NCBI RefSeq assembly: GCF_011405655.1
Contig: NZ_AP022829.1
Coordinates: 2,217,001-2,281,000, forward strand
DNA: 64,000 bases
Source of the DNA: Adlercreutzia hattorii
Lineage (GTDB): Bacteria; Actinomycetota; Coriobacteriia; Coriobacteriales; Eggerthellaceae
Reading direction: 5' to 3'
Shown: positions 51,388 through 60,503 of the stretch, piece by piece
Position numbering within the stretch: position 1 is the stretch's first letter
How the letters are laid out: each line of letters opens with the position of its first letter
Position numbers and translations under genes: made by a program
The notes under the pieces: generated by a model
What the model saw: only the letters and a program-made list of their open reading frames with translations
Told to the model about the DNA's origin: nothing
Database searches by the model: none

Positions 51388-52479
51388 ATGACCAATCCCT
51401 TCACCCCGACGTTCGGCGTCATTCCCGCTCACATGGCGGGGCGCGAACATATCATTTCGGAACTCATCCGCGCTCTGGAGGCCGGCCCGGGCGACCCGGG
51501 CCTCACGACCATCCTGACGGGCGCTCGCGGCACGGGAAAGACCGCACTCCTCTCGTATCTGGCCGATGAGGCCTCCTCCCGGGGCTGGGTCGCAGTCAAC
51601 GTGTCGGCGCTTCCCGGCATGCTCGACGAAATCCTTCAGCAAACGCTCAGGAACTCCTCTCATCTTATTGAAAGAAAGGGCGCTTTCAAACTGTCGGGCA
51701 TCAAGGTGGCCGATCTCGCTGAGATCCAGTTCCAAAGTGCCGACAACGACCATCCCACCTGGCGCATACGCATGGAAGAGGCCTTGGGTCAACTGGCCGA
51801 AGCGGATGCGGGGCTTCTCATTACCGTCGATGAGGTACGCGAAGACCTCGATGAAATGGTCCAGCTTGCATCCGTTTTCCAACATTTCGTCCGCGATCGT
51901 CGCCGCGTCGCTCTCTTCATGGCAGGCCTTCCGACTCACGTAAACGGGCTTTTGCAAAACAAGTCCGTATCGTTTCTGAGAAGGGCCAACTTCCATGAAC
52001 TGGGAGTTGTAAGCGACTTCGATATCGAGCAGGCCATGCGAAAGACTATCGAGGACGGAGGCCGCGGCGTGTCCCCGGAGGCGCTTTCGCGGGCCGTGCA
52101 GCTGACGGCGGGCTTCCCCTACATGATGCAGCTCGTAGGCTACCGCGCCTGGAACGAATCGCCTGAACGAGACGATGTTACCCTCGAGGACGTGGACAGC
52201 GGAGGACTTTACGCCCGTAACGACCTGCAGCGAAAGGTCTTCGACACCACGTTCTGCGAGCTCTCGAAAGGGGATGTGCGCTTTCTCGCCGCTATGCTCG
52301 ACGACGAGGGTCCAAGTGCGCTTGCCGATATCGCGAGACGCATGGAAAAGAAGAGCAACTACGCCTCGCAATACAAAAGGCGTCTCATGGAGCAAGGCCT
52401 CCTTGTCGACAACGGCCAAGGAACGGTGCGCATCGCCCTGCCCATGTTCAAAGACTATCTTCGGGAAAGACTGGGGTAA
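51388..52479 (+). CDS. AAA ATPase (AAA_16/ORC-like) with C-terminal winged helix
   Basis: 363 residues. Near the N-end HMAGREHIISEL precedes a P-loop TGARGTGKTALL (about 46), then LLITVDEV (Walker B) and LFMAGLP (sensor). Helical lid elements follow (LTAGFPYMMQLVGYRAW), and a C-terminal winged-helix-like domain (DVRFLAAMLDDEG, IARRMEKKSNYASQYKRRLMEQGLL) ends the protein. This resembles stand-alone ORC/Cdc6-like or archaeal-ATPase proteins; the function is unknown. I start at ATG 51388, eight bases after AAGGAGG. An in-frame extension through the tandem repeat is possible from an ATG at 51322. Confidence 0.88.
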   Translation: MTNPFTPTFGVIPAHMAGREHIISELIRALEAGPGDPGLTTILTGARGTGKTALLSYLADEASSRGWVAVNVSALPGMLDEILQQTLRNSSHLIERKGAFKLSGIKVADLAEIQFQSADNDHPTWRIRMEEALGQLAEADAGLLITVDEVREDLDEMVQLASVFQHFVRDRRRVALFMAGLPTHVNGLLQNKSVSFLRRANFHELGVVSDFDIEQAMRKTIEDGGRGVSPEALSRAVQLTAGFPYMMQLVGYRAWNESPERDDVTLEDVDSGGLYARNDLQRKVFDTTFCELSKGDVRFLAAMLDDEGPSALADIARRMEKKSNYASQYKRRLMEQGLLVDNGQGTVRIALPMFKDYLRERLG

Positions 52480-52526
52480 CCAGACTGGAAGGCCCAGAGC
52501 TCGGTCCATATTCTCAGCACAGCACA

Positions 52527-52561
52527 AAAGCCAGCCGCAGGGAGGGAAAGCGGCTGGCTTT
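52527..52561. terminator. Terminator following flavoprotein 1 (and the convergent AAA gene)
   Basis: AAAGCCAGCCGC (52527-52538) / GCGGCTGGCTTT (52550-52561), perfect 12-bp stem, 11-nt loop AGGGAGGGAAA. It works in both directions, with T runs on each strand. It is homologous to the terminator at 56070-56102. Confidence 0.88.
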
Positions 52562-52604
52562 GAGCTAGGGGTATTGCGCGGTTGCGAGATGGTCGGGGGA
52601 CGCC

Positions 52605-54245
52605 TTACGCCAGGCAGCTGCGGGCGCTGATGCGGCCGAAGGCCATGGCCTCACCCACGTTGCCGTTGCCCTGGTAGAGGTAGCCCCACACGCTACCGAA
52701 CTCGCCGGCGGCATAAAGACCCGGAATTTTCTCCCCGTTGCAATCGAGGATGGCACCGTCGGCCGCGCGCTTCGGGCCGCCATCGGTGTTCAGCATAGCT
52801 GGATTGCAGCGCTGGGCGTAGAAGGGAGCGGTCTTGATGGGCGTGAGCGTGTCGGCCGGCCGATAGAAGGCCATATCAGCGCCGCGCTCGCAGAACTCGT
52901 TCCACTGGGCCACCGTGGCAGTCAGCTCCTCGGGGGGCACCTCCATCTGGGCGGCCAAGTCCTCCAAGGTGTCAGCCTTGTACAGCCAGCCATCGGCCAC
53001 GGGATCCGTGGTCTTGGTGGCCTCGAAATCGAAGGCGCGCTCGTAGTTGTCGCTGTCGAACACGAACCAGCCAACGGAGGGCATGGGCAGATGGTTCCAC
53101 TCGCCGCCGAACTGCATGACGCCGTGGCGGCTGCCCACATGGCGGCTCAGGTCGTCACGAGGAATGTCCGCCGCATCGTTGGATACGTCCAGGGACTTAT
53201 GCCCGTCCCAATCCATGTAGAAGCGGCGGCCGTTCTTGCCCACGGTGATGCCATAGCACTTGTACTTGTGGCTGGCGAGGGCCCCGTTGGAGAACGCGGT
53301 GTTGTCCAGGTTGCGCCCAGCCATCCAGAAACCGGCGGCGTTGTGCATATGCCAGAAGTCGGCACCGTGACGGGCGCAGATCTTGTGGCCGTCGCCGGTG
53401 TTGCCCTCCATGGCGAAGGATATCGCGTTCCCCACCCCGCAGAAGCCCTCGAGGAACTCCTCGTTGTGCTCGTAGCCGCCACAGCACATGATGACGCCCT
53501 TGTTCGCCTTGATCGCATGGCCGTCGGCGATGACGCCCACGACGCGGCCGTCCCCATCGCGCACCAAGTCTTCCAGCGGGGTGTTGAAGCGCAGCTCCAC
53601 CGCCTCGGTGCACTCGTCGACGCAGATGTGGGTAAGGAAGTTGTGCAGGTGGTTGAAGGGCGGCTGGGCGTTGTCGTCGAAGCTGTACTCGGGAGCCACG
53701 GCGCTGGCGAACTCGCGGTACTCGGCTTTGTCCAAGTCCTCCATGAGCGTGCGCTTGGTGTCCAGCATGTCCATGGTGGCGCCGAGCGAGAGCACCCATT
53801 CCAGGTTCTCGTTGATGCCGGCAGCGAAGGCCTCCAGCACGTCGTCGGGAATGGTCTGGCCCGAGGCGGTGGTGGCCATGTCCTTCAGGTACTGCACCGG
53901 GTACTCGTACTCGTCGTCGCGGCCGAGGAAGTCGCCGGCGCACACCGGCGAGCAACCGGCAGCCGCAGCCTCCTTCTCGATGACGAGGCAGGAAGCGCCG
54001 GCGCCCTCGCGGCTCACGGTGATGGCCGAGGTGATGCCCGCAATGCCCGCGCCGACGACCACTACGTCGTACTCCTCCTCGAAGTCCACATCGGCGGCGC
54101 TCGTTCCCGTTCCCGTGCCCGAGAGCTTCTTATCGGCGGCCGTCTGAGGCGCGCAACCGGCCAGCGCCGCCGCGCCGCCGAGCGCGGTCAGGCCGCCCAG
54201 GGTGAGAAAGCCGCGGCGGGAGATGTTCGTAGTCTGCTGAGTCAT
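52605..54245 (-). CDS. Tat-exported FAD flavoprotein reductase 1 (fumarate/urocanate-reductase-like)
   Basis: 546 residues. The N-end is a twin-arginine signal with lipobox: SRRGFLTLGGLTALGGAAALAGC, so a Tat lipoprotein anchored outside the membrane. A Rossmann FAD motif follows (VVVVGAGIAGITSAI), then the capping domain with GNTGDGH and the FAD-closing LNTDGGP ... GLYAAGEFGSVWG. Family members reduce an activated C=C or related bond (fumarate, urocanate, other organic acceptors). The substrate is unknown. No CxxCH haem site or FMN-binding domain is present, so electrons must come from a separate carrier. It sits just behind a membrane LuxR gene (54406-56028), its probable regulator. GAAGGAGG precedes ATG 54245. 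Confidence 0.94.
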   Translation of the reverse strand: MTQQTTNISRRGFLTLGGLTALGGAAALAGCAPQTAADKKLSGTGTGTSAADVDFEEEYDVVVVGAGIAGITSAITVSREGAGASCLVIEKEAAAAGCSPVCAGDFLGRDDEYEYPVQYLKDMATTASGQTIPDDVLEAFAAGINENLEWVLSLGATMDMLDTKRTLMEDLDKAEYREFASAVAPEYSFDDNAQPPFNHLHNFLTHICVDECTEAVELRFNTPLEDLVRDGDGRVVGVIADGHAIKANKGVIMCCGGYEHNEEFLEGFCGVGNAISFAMEGNTGDGHKICARHGADFWHMHNAAGFWMAGRNLDNTAFSNGALASHKYKCYGITVGKNGRRFYMDWDGHKSLDVSNDAADIPRDDLSRHVGSRHGVMQFGGEWNHLPMPSVGWFVFDSDNYERAFDFEATKTTDPVADGWLYKADTLEDLAAQMEVPPEELTATVAQWNEFCERGADMAFYRPADTLTPIKTAPFYAQRCNPAMLNTDGGPKRAADGAILDCNGEKIPGLYAAGEFGSVWGYLYQGNGNVGEAMAFGRISARSCLA

Positions 54246-54405
54246 GGGGTCCTCCTTCTCCGGATTGGTCTGTCTCCGTTGAGACGCCCCGCATCCTAGA
54301 CCCCGGCGGCATTCCCGCCATCCCCCCAAGCAGACATTTCTGGCGCGCCTGCCCGTCCCCATTTATGGGGTACCCCTGCATGAACTGGGAAAACTATGAG
54401 TTGCC

Positions 54406-56028
54406 TTAGCCCTCGTAGCGATCGATGAACGCAATGAGCTCCTGCTTGCCGCCCACGCCCACCTTCGCGTACACCCGGCGCAGGTGCGTCTTCACCGTCT
54501 CGCGGGACACGAACAGCTTCTTGCCGATGTTCTCCATGCTGTAGCCGTGGATGGTCTCGGTGAGCACCTCGACCTCCCGCGGCGTGAGCCCGTAACGCTC
54601 GCACACGAGCGCCAGCTTGTCGGGAAACACGAGGGTCCGCCGCGCCTCGGGCACCAGCCGCACGGGAACCTCCTCCCCACCCACGGCCGCCTCGCTCGCG
54701 CCGCCTCCGCCTGCGGGTCCCTCGACGTCCGGAACCGGCGCGTCCGCAGAGCGGCCACCTCCTTGGCGCCCCCGCGCCACGCGTTTCGCCAGCGCGAAGA
54801 ACAGCACGCCATAGCAGGCGATGAGCCACAGCGCCACCAAAGCCACGTATACCATGAAGGTGAAATCGATGCCGCCTTCGGCGTACAGGGCCGAGGTGGT
54901 GAGTCGCGCCGCGGCGGTCGTCAGCTCGTAGATGCCGTAGAACAGGCCAAAGAACAGGTAGGTATGGCGCAGGTCGCGATAGCTCTCCTGGGCCAGAAGC
55001 ACCCAGAACAGCACTTGGTTCACCGTGTAGCCGCACTTCACGAGCATGCCGGCATAGGGGGCGTCCGCCAGCCAGAAGGCCGGTAGCAGCAGGCACCCCG
55101 TGGCGAACAGGGGCACCGAGAAGTACAGCAACTCGTCGAAGGTGAGGCGTCCGGCGCGCCAGACGCCGTAGAAGACCAGCAGGGCGATGGTGCCCAAGGC
55201 GACAATCTCGTTGAACCCGTCGTAGAGCCCCGAGTTGGTGGAAAGCCGCGAGCACGCCTGGGCCACGAAACCGAAAATGAGCGGGAACAGCGTGGAGCCG
55301 GCGATGATGAGCGCCCAACTGCGATGGGTGGCGAACAGCGTGATGGCGCGCTCGCCGGCGCTCTTGATGGAAATGCCGTACTGGAGCGGGTACTCGTTGT
55401 CGGCCAGGGGCAGCCGCTCCTTGCGGCGCAGGCACAGCCCCAAAAGCACTACGCCGAGCAGCTTCCCCGCCGGACGCAGCGCCATGATGGCCTCCGTGGG
55501 CAGGTACAGCGTGGAGAAGTATAGCGCCTCGTTCAGCAGGTAGGCCACCGGAATGGCCACGGCACTCACCCTCGGCGCATAGGTGGAGAACAGATGCGCG
55601 AACAACACAATGACGCAGGCCTCGCCGATGCCGCTGAAGGCCCCGGAAATGACGGAGGCGGCCAAATATTCGGCTACGCCCGCGGGCATAAGCGCGCCGA
55701 GACCGTATGCGACAAGGTGCATACCCACGAACCCCGCGCCCAACGCGAAGAACTTCCCCACCGAGGGAATGTGGCTGCGCAGGGTGAAAGCGATGGCGAA
55801 GCAGGCGACGGCCTTCACGAAGCGTGCGGTGTAGAGCGCTCCGTCGGGCACGAGCGCCGCCTCGTTGCGAGCCGTCCACACTGCCGACAGGAACAACGCG
55901 AACCCCATCACGGCCATACCCGCGGTCAGCAGGGAGTCGCGGTCAAGACGGGTGCCCGCCGTCGTCCCCGATGCGGCCGCCTCCTCAGCTGCCTCGGTCA
56001 TCGCCGGTATGTTCGCCATGCTCTTCAC
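54406..56028 (-). CDS. Membrane-embedded LuxR-type regulator 1
   Basis: 540 residues: about twelve hydrophobic helices (about 30-420), then a linker rich in Gly, Ala and Glu, then a LuxR helix-turn-helix at the C-end (YGLTPREVEVLTETIHGYSMENIGKKLFVSRETVKTHLRRVYAKVGV). Regulators of this plan are a known expanded family in Eggerthella-type bacteria and control neighbouring reductase genes in response to the substrate. Here the target should be flavoprotein 1, whose gene begins 160 bp downstream on the same strand. The nearest upstream flavoprotein gene (56124) is insulated by a terminator. Confidence 0.93.
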   Translation of the reverse strand: MKSMANIPAMTEAAEEAAASGTTAGTRLDRDSLLTAGMAVMGFALFLSAVWTARNEAALVPDGALYTARFVKAVACFAIAFTLRSHIPSVGKFFALGAGFVGMHLVAYGLGALMPAGVAEYLAASVISGAFSGIGEACVIVLFAHLFSTYAPRVSAVAIPVAYLLNEALYFSTLYLPTEAIMALRPAGKLLGVVLLGLCLRRKERLPLADNEYPLQYGISIKSAGERAITLFATHRSWALIIAGSTLFPLIFGFVAQACSRLSTNSGLYDGFNEIVALGTIALLVFYGVWRAGRLTFDELLYFSVPLFATGCLLLPAFWLADAPYAGMLVKCGYTVNQVLFWVLLAQESYRDLRHTYLFFGLFYGIYELTTAAARLTTSALYAEGGIDFTFMVYVALVALWLIACYGVLFFALAKRVARGRQGGGRSADAPVPDVEGPAGGGGASEAAVGGEEVPVRLVPEARRTLVFPDKLALVCERYGLTPREVEVLTETIHGYSMENIGKKLFVSRETVKTHLRRVYAKVGVGGKQELIAFIDRYEG

Positions 56029-56069
56029 GCCTCCATTCTACCGTACTTCTCGCCGGAAACCGAAAGGCA

Positions 56070-56102
56070 AAGCCAGCCGCGGGGAGGGAGGGCGGCTGGC
56101 TT
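56070..56102 (-). terminator. Terminator following flavoprotein 2
   Basis: AAGCCAGCCGC (56070-56080) / GCGGCTGGCTT (56092-56102) around a GGGGAGGGAGG loop. Nearly the same sequence as 52527-52561; each stands directly after a flavoprotein gene, a trace of module duplication. Confidence 0.85.
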
Positions 56103-56123
56103 GCTTGAAAGAAGACGCGCTCT

Positions 56124-57806
56124 CTACTGATAGGCCACCTCGCACCCCATGGCGCTCTCGGCGGCGATGCGGCCGTAGATGAGGCATTCGGCGATGTTAC
56201 CGGAACCCTGGTAGAAGTGGCCCCAGAGGCTGCCGAACTCGCCGGCCGAGAACAGGCCGGGGATGGGCTTGCCATAGGGATCCAGAATCTCACCCAGGTG
56301 GCTGCGCACCGGGCCGCCGTCGGTGTTCAGCAGCGTGGGAGCGCAGAACTGGGCGTAGAAAGGTGCCTTGGCCACCGGGGTGAGCGTCTCGGGCGGCCGA
56401 TGGAAGGCGGCATCCTCGCCCTCGGCGCAGAACTTGTTCCACTCGGCCACCGTGCGTTCCAGTTCCTCGGCCGGCACGTTGATCTGGGCAGCCAGATCGG
56501 CCAGGGTGTCGGCGGTCAGGGCTAGCTTGTCGGCCACAGGGTCGGCGGACGTCTCGGCGGGAATGGCACCGGCCGCCAAGCCATCGGCGTCGAAGATAAA
56601 CCAGCCGCCGTCAGCGGGCATGGCCTGCCAGGGCCACGCGCCCCCGAAGTTGGTGTGACCGTAGCGCATGCCCACATCGGTGCGCAGGTCGGCCAGATAG
56701 CCCGGTTTCGGATCGGGCCACGAGGTCAGCGCGTCGTAATCCATGTAGAAGCGGTGCCCATTGGAACCCACGGTGATGCCGTACTTCTTCACGCGCGGGC
56801 CGCCGACGACCACCGATGTGAAGGCGGTGTTGTCCAGGTTGCGCGGCTGCAGCCACATGCCCGCCAGCCCGCTCATATGCCAGAAGTCGGCCCCCACCTT
56901 CATGCAGGCGCGGTGCCCGTCGCCGGTGTTGCCCTGGCCCGCGGCCGGCACGATGGTGGACACGCCGAAGGTGTTCTCCTTCAGGGCCGGATCGTTCTCG
57001 AAACCGCCGCAGCACATGATGACGCCGTCGCGGGCCTTGATGTTCTTGCCGTCGATCACGGCACCCACTATGCGGCCCGCGGCATCCTGAATCAGCTCCT
57101 CCATGGCGAAGTTCGTGCGGTAGTCCACCACATCGGTGTGCTCGTTCACTCGGTTGGTGAGGAAGGTGAAGATGTGGGGCTCGCCCTTCAGGTCGTACTC
57201 CGGGTCGTCGCGCACGATGCCGCCGATGGTGCACATGGCGTGGGCGTAGGAGCATTCCAGCTCGGGCCACACCACATCGATGTTGAGATAGGGATCCTCG
57301 GCCGTGCCGTTGGGCAGAATCTGCATCTCCTCCTCGCGGGCGCCCAGCTCCACCACCCAGTCCTTCACCTGGCCGAGGCCGTTGGCGAACACGCGCAGCA
57401 CCTCGTCGGGGGTAGTGGTGTGCTCGCCGGCCAGCTCCTTCAAGTAGGTGTAGTAGTCGTCGGGCACCGTGGTCCAACTGAAGTCGCCGGCGCAGAAGGG
57501 CGAGTTGCCGTTGGGCTGCGGTTCCTTCTCGGCCAGAAGGCAGGTCTTGCCGTTGCCTTCGCGGGCCACGGTGATGGCGGCGGTCATGCCCGCAGCGCCG
57601 GCGCCGATGATGACGACGTCGAACTCCTCGTCCCAGGCGATGTTGGCCGCATCGGCGGGAGCCGCCCCGCCGGCGCTGGCGCCGGCGCCGGCGTCCGAGC
57701 CCTGGGGCGCGCACCCTGCCAGACCCGCCACCCCGGCGCCAGCCACGGCCAAAGCCGCGCCCTTCAGAAACCCGCGTCGCGTCGTCTCGATTCCGTTGTT
57801 CTCCAT
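56124..57806 (-). CDS. Tat-exported FAD flavoprotein reductase 2
   Basis: 560 residues. Tat signal and lipobox TRRGFLKGAALAVAGAGVAGLAGC, FAD motif VVIIGAGAAGMTAAI, GNTGDGHRA, and C-terminal LNTDGGPVRS ... GLFSAGEFGSLWGHFYQGSGN. Clearly a paralogue of flavoprotein 1 with the same architecture, but diverged throughout, so a different substrate is likely. It lies 158 bp downstream of LuxR gene 57965-59407. AAGGGGAA precedes ATG 57806; the open frame upstream is not protein-like. Confidence 0.94.
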   Translation of the reverse strand: MENNGIETTRRGFLKGAALAVAGAGVAGLAGCAPQGSDAGAGASAGGAAPADAANIAWDEEFDVVIIGAGAAGMTAAITVAREGNGKTCLLAEKEPQPNGNSPFCAGDFSWTTVPDDYYTYLKELAGEHTTTPDEVLRVFANGLGQVKDWVVELGAREEEMQILPNGTAEDPYLNIDVVWPELECSYAHAMCTIGGIVRDDPEYDLKGEPHIFTFLTNRVNEHTDVVDYRTNFAMEELIQDAAGRIVGAVIDGKNIKARDGVIMCCGGFENDPALKENTFGVSTIVPAAGQGNTGDGHRACMKVGADFWHMSGLAGMWLQPRNLDNTAFTSVVVGGPRVKKYGITVGSNGHRFYMDYDALTSWPDPKPGYLADLRTDVGMRYGHTNFGGAWPWQAMPADGGWFIFDADGLAAGAIPAETSADPVADKLALTADTLADLAAQINVPAEELERTVAEWNKFCAEGEDAAFHRPPETLTPVAKAPFYAQFCAPTLLNTDGGPVRSHLGEILDPYGKPIPGLFSAGEFGSLWGHFYQGSGNIAECLIYGRIAAESAMGCEVAYQ

Positions 57807-57964
57807 GATCGTTCCCCTTCCAGAGATGATGACATTGCGCCCGGCGCCGCGGCGGCGCCAGACGAGGGGGACTCTACGGCGCCACGGGCCTGCCGCCATC
57901 TTCCAAAGGGGATGAAAGCCATCGCCCAAAAGACATTATTTCGAAGTTTTACCTGATGAGAGAC

Positions 57965-59407
57965 TTACGAATTCTGAATAAGCGAGATGAGCTCCTGCTT
58001 GGAATGCACGTCGAGCTTCTGGTAGATATGGCGAATATGGGTCTTCACGGTGCCGTCGGAAAGGTACAGTTCGCTTTGGATGAACGTGCGCGAGCGGCCC
58101 TGGGCCAGAAGGTACAGCACCTCCGTCTCGCGCGGGGACAGGCCGCGCTGGGCGGCCACGACTTCGCAGGTGCCCTTAAGGGGATCCTCCCCCGGCAACA
58201 CCGGGGCGCAGGCCTCACTGATGGACTGCGTGCGCCGCAGCAGGTACCACACGACGAAGAGCGTCCCGTAGGTAGCCGCAGCAGCCACCACCCCCTGCTG
58301 GGGCCCGCGCCCGAACAGCGCCACACCCAGAAGGAGCGCCGCCGCGCTCATGCAGCCCTCAGCCACGCCGACGGCCCGGTAGGGACTCACACCGCCCAGG
58401 CGCATGGCGGCTATCATGGCCACCCAGAACAAGAACTGGGAGAACAACTCGGTGGCGATGGAGGCCTGGGCGGCCACCACCGACGGCAGGCCGAGGGCGT
58501 TCACCAAGGCGCCGTCCTGCAGGAACAAACCTCCCAGCACAATGAGGAACAGCACCACCAACTGCGACAGCATCGCCGATTCGCGCAACCGGAAGAACGC
58601 CACGTACACGGCGATGGCCAAGGCTATACCCACGGGTAGTACCAGCGTCACGTACTGGGCCCCAATCACGTTCTCGCGGCCCCAGAACCCCAGGTCGCTC
58701 ACCGAGCGGGCCACGGCCGAGAGCACCGCCGCGGCAACGAGGAACACGTAGGCAGTTCGCGTGTCGGAAAGCGCCGACCAACGCGCGAAGGGAAGCCCGG
58801 CCATGCCGCGCAGCAACGTGACCCGGGCTGCCCGGTCAGCCAGGGCCGAGGCGACGATCACCGATGCGCCCGTCAGCACGGGCGAAAGACAGGTGCCCAC
58901 CACCTGGAAGCTCTCGGGAAGCACACCGGTCACCGTCACGAAAACCATCTTCAGTATGCGGCTCGCCGCCAGCACGAGCACGATAGTGGAGAACTGAGGG
59001 ATGCGACCGACCATGGCAATGAGCCGCACTTCGAGCCAGCCGTAGCCGGCGGCCGTAAGCACCGCGCACAGGGCCGCGCCGGCAAAGCCGAGCCCCGAAG
59101 CCTCGCTGTTCACGTACAGAATCGTGGCGAGCAGGCCTGTCACGGGAACCACCACGGCCAACGGCCGATCCAACTTTCGCGTGAAGGCGGGGAAGGCCGC
59201 GATGAGGAAGGCGCCGACCGCCAATCCGAGCGACCAGAAGAACCGTCCGTTGAGACCGAGCGCCGCGAACAAGTCGTTCACACCCACCAGCCCCGCGGCG
59301 TGCCCGAGCATATCGGGCCACATGTCCATGCAGGCGAGTCCCACGACAAGCGCGGCCACGAACCCGATCTCAAAGCTATGGGAAGCTGACTTTTCCATGG
59401 CCGACAT
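57965..59407 (-). CDS. Membrane-embedded LuxR-type regulator 2
   Basis: About 480 residues: about twelve hydrophobic helices and a C-terminal LuxR domain (RGLSPRETEVLYLLAQGRSRTFIQSELYLSDGTVKTHIRHIYQKLDV). Same plan as the proteins at 54406 and 61525, with little similarity in the membrane part, as expected if this part binds different ligands. It probably controls flavoprotein 2. The start is uncertain: ATG 59407 or 59398, neither with a good ribosome site; a TTG at 59437 is a weaker option. Confidence 0.9.
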   Translation of the reverse strand: MSAMEKSASHSFEIGFVAALVVGLACMDMWPDMLGHAAGLVGVNDLFAALGLNGRFFWSLGLAVGAFLIAAFPAFTRKLDRPLAVVVPVTGLLATILYVNSEASGLGFAGAALCAVLTAAGYGWLEVRLIAMVGRIPQFSTIVLVLAASRILKMVFVTVTGVLPESFQVVGTCLSPVLTGASVIVASALADRAARVTLLRGMAGLPFARWSALSDTRTAYVFLVAAAVLSAVARSVSDLGFWGRENVIGAQYVTLVLPVGIALAIAVYVAFFRLRESAMLSQLVVLFLIVLGGLFLQDGALVNALGLPSVVAAQASIATELFSQFLFWVAMIAAMRLGGVSPYRAVGVAEGCMSAAALLLGVALFGRGPQQGVVAAAATYGTLFVVWYLLRRTQSISEACAPVLPGEDPLKGTCEVVAAQRGLSPRETEVLYLLAQGRSRTFIQSELYLSDGTVKTHIRHIYQKLDVHSKQELISLIQNS

Positions 59408-59491
59408 GATAGCGCAACGATCCAACACGGACGACAACCAATACGCGGCATATCGGGAATGGCCGCCGCTTCCCGTCAGTGTTCCACACCC

Positions 59492-60379
59492 TCACTTCCC
59501 TGCCAGAGCCTGGCTTTGGGCGGAGAGGCGCGGGAGGGCGAAGTCTTCGAAGGCGGCCAGGGCCGGGGAGAGGGCGCTGGCCGGCGTGGCGACGCCGATT
59601 TCGATGTCGGTGCGGGGGGCCAGGGGCATGAACGCGATGGCCGAGCGGGTGTCGCGGGCGTAGATGTCGTTCATGAGCGTGATGCCGAGGCCGGCTTCCA
59701 CCAGGGCGAAGGCGGCGTGGGTGTCGCGCACCGTGTAGCGCGGGCGGGGCTTCACGCCGCAGGCCGCCAGGGTGCGCGCGTTGTCGCAGTCCTCGCCGGG
59801 GTACACCTCGATGAAGGGCTCCTCGGCGTAGCGCTCGATGGGGAACGTCTTGCGGCCGGCCCAGGGATGGTCGGCCGGCAGCACGGCCACCATGGGATCG
59901 CGCAGAAGCGGCGTCCAACGGTGATCGCCCTCGCGGCGGCTCATGATGGCGAAATCCAGCTCGCGGCGCTCGAGGCTGGCGAGGAGAATGGAGCTGTTCG
60001 CCTCCACGAGGTTCACCGCGATGCCGGGGTGCTCGTCGTGGAAGGCGGCGATGATGCCGGCCAGCTGGCGGTAGAACTGGCGGTAGGCGCTGCCCACGGT
60101 GATGCTGCCGCACACCGCGCCCCGGATGGCCGCCGCCTGCTCATCGCAGGCCCGCTGGGCGGCGACGAGCTCGCTGAGCGCCGGCAGCATCGCCCGGCCG
60201 TCGGGCGTGAGCGTCACCCCGGCCTTACTGCGCGTGAATAGGGGGAATCCCAGCTCGGCCTCCAGAGAGGCCACGGCGCGGCTCATACCCGACGCGGTGT
60301 AGCCCAGCGCCTCGGCGGCAGCGGTCAGATTGCCGAGCTCCACGGTCTTCAGCACGGCGGCGCACTTCGCGGTATCCAT
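59492..60379 (-). CDS. LysR-family transcriptional regulator
   Basis: 295 residues. N-terminal winged helix-turn-helix (VLKTVELGNLTAAAEALGYTASGMSRAVASLEAELGFPLFTR) and a periplasmic-binding-like effector domain (SITVGSAYRQFYRQLAGIIAAFHDEHPGIAVNL, LDFAIMSRREGDHRW). ATG 60379 with GGGGGG upstream. Divergent from the DMT-family transporter at 60504; the 124-bp spacer has a direct repeat fit for a LysR operator. Control of that transporter and of itself is the standard arrangement. Confidence 0.94.
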   Translation of the reverse strand: MDTAKCAAVLKTVELGNLTAAAEALGYTASGMSRAVASLEAELGFPLFTRSKAGVTLTPDGRAMLPALSELVAAQRACDEQAAAIRGAVCGSITVGSAYRQFYRQLAGIIAAFHDEHPGIAVNLVEANSSILLASLERRELDFAIMSRREGDHRWTPLLRDPMVAVLPADHPWAGRKTFPIERYAEEPFIEVYPGEDCDNARTLAACGVKPRPRYTVRDTHAAFALVEAGLGITLMNDIYARDTRSAIAFMPLAPRTDIEIGVATPASALSPALAAFEDFALPRLSAQSQALAGK

Positions 60380-60403
60380 GGCAAGCCCCCCCTTCTTTGC
60401 GAA

Positions 60404-60452
60404 TTTCACAATGATGATATGCCACAGTGTCGCTTTTCGCAATGATACGCCA
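60404..60452. promoter_or_regulatory. Direct repeat in the LysR/DMT divergent promoter
   Basis: TTTCACAATGATGATATGCC+A (60404-60424) and TTTCGCAATGATACGCCA (60435-60452). Repeated TTTC-CAATGAT blocks about 31 bp apart, centrally placed between the divergent genes, would suit a LysR tetramer. Confidence 0.45.
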
Positions 60453-60503
60453 TCGCTAAGATGACCGCAACAGGGCACTACCCGGCAGAGAAGGGAACCG
60501 GCG

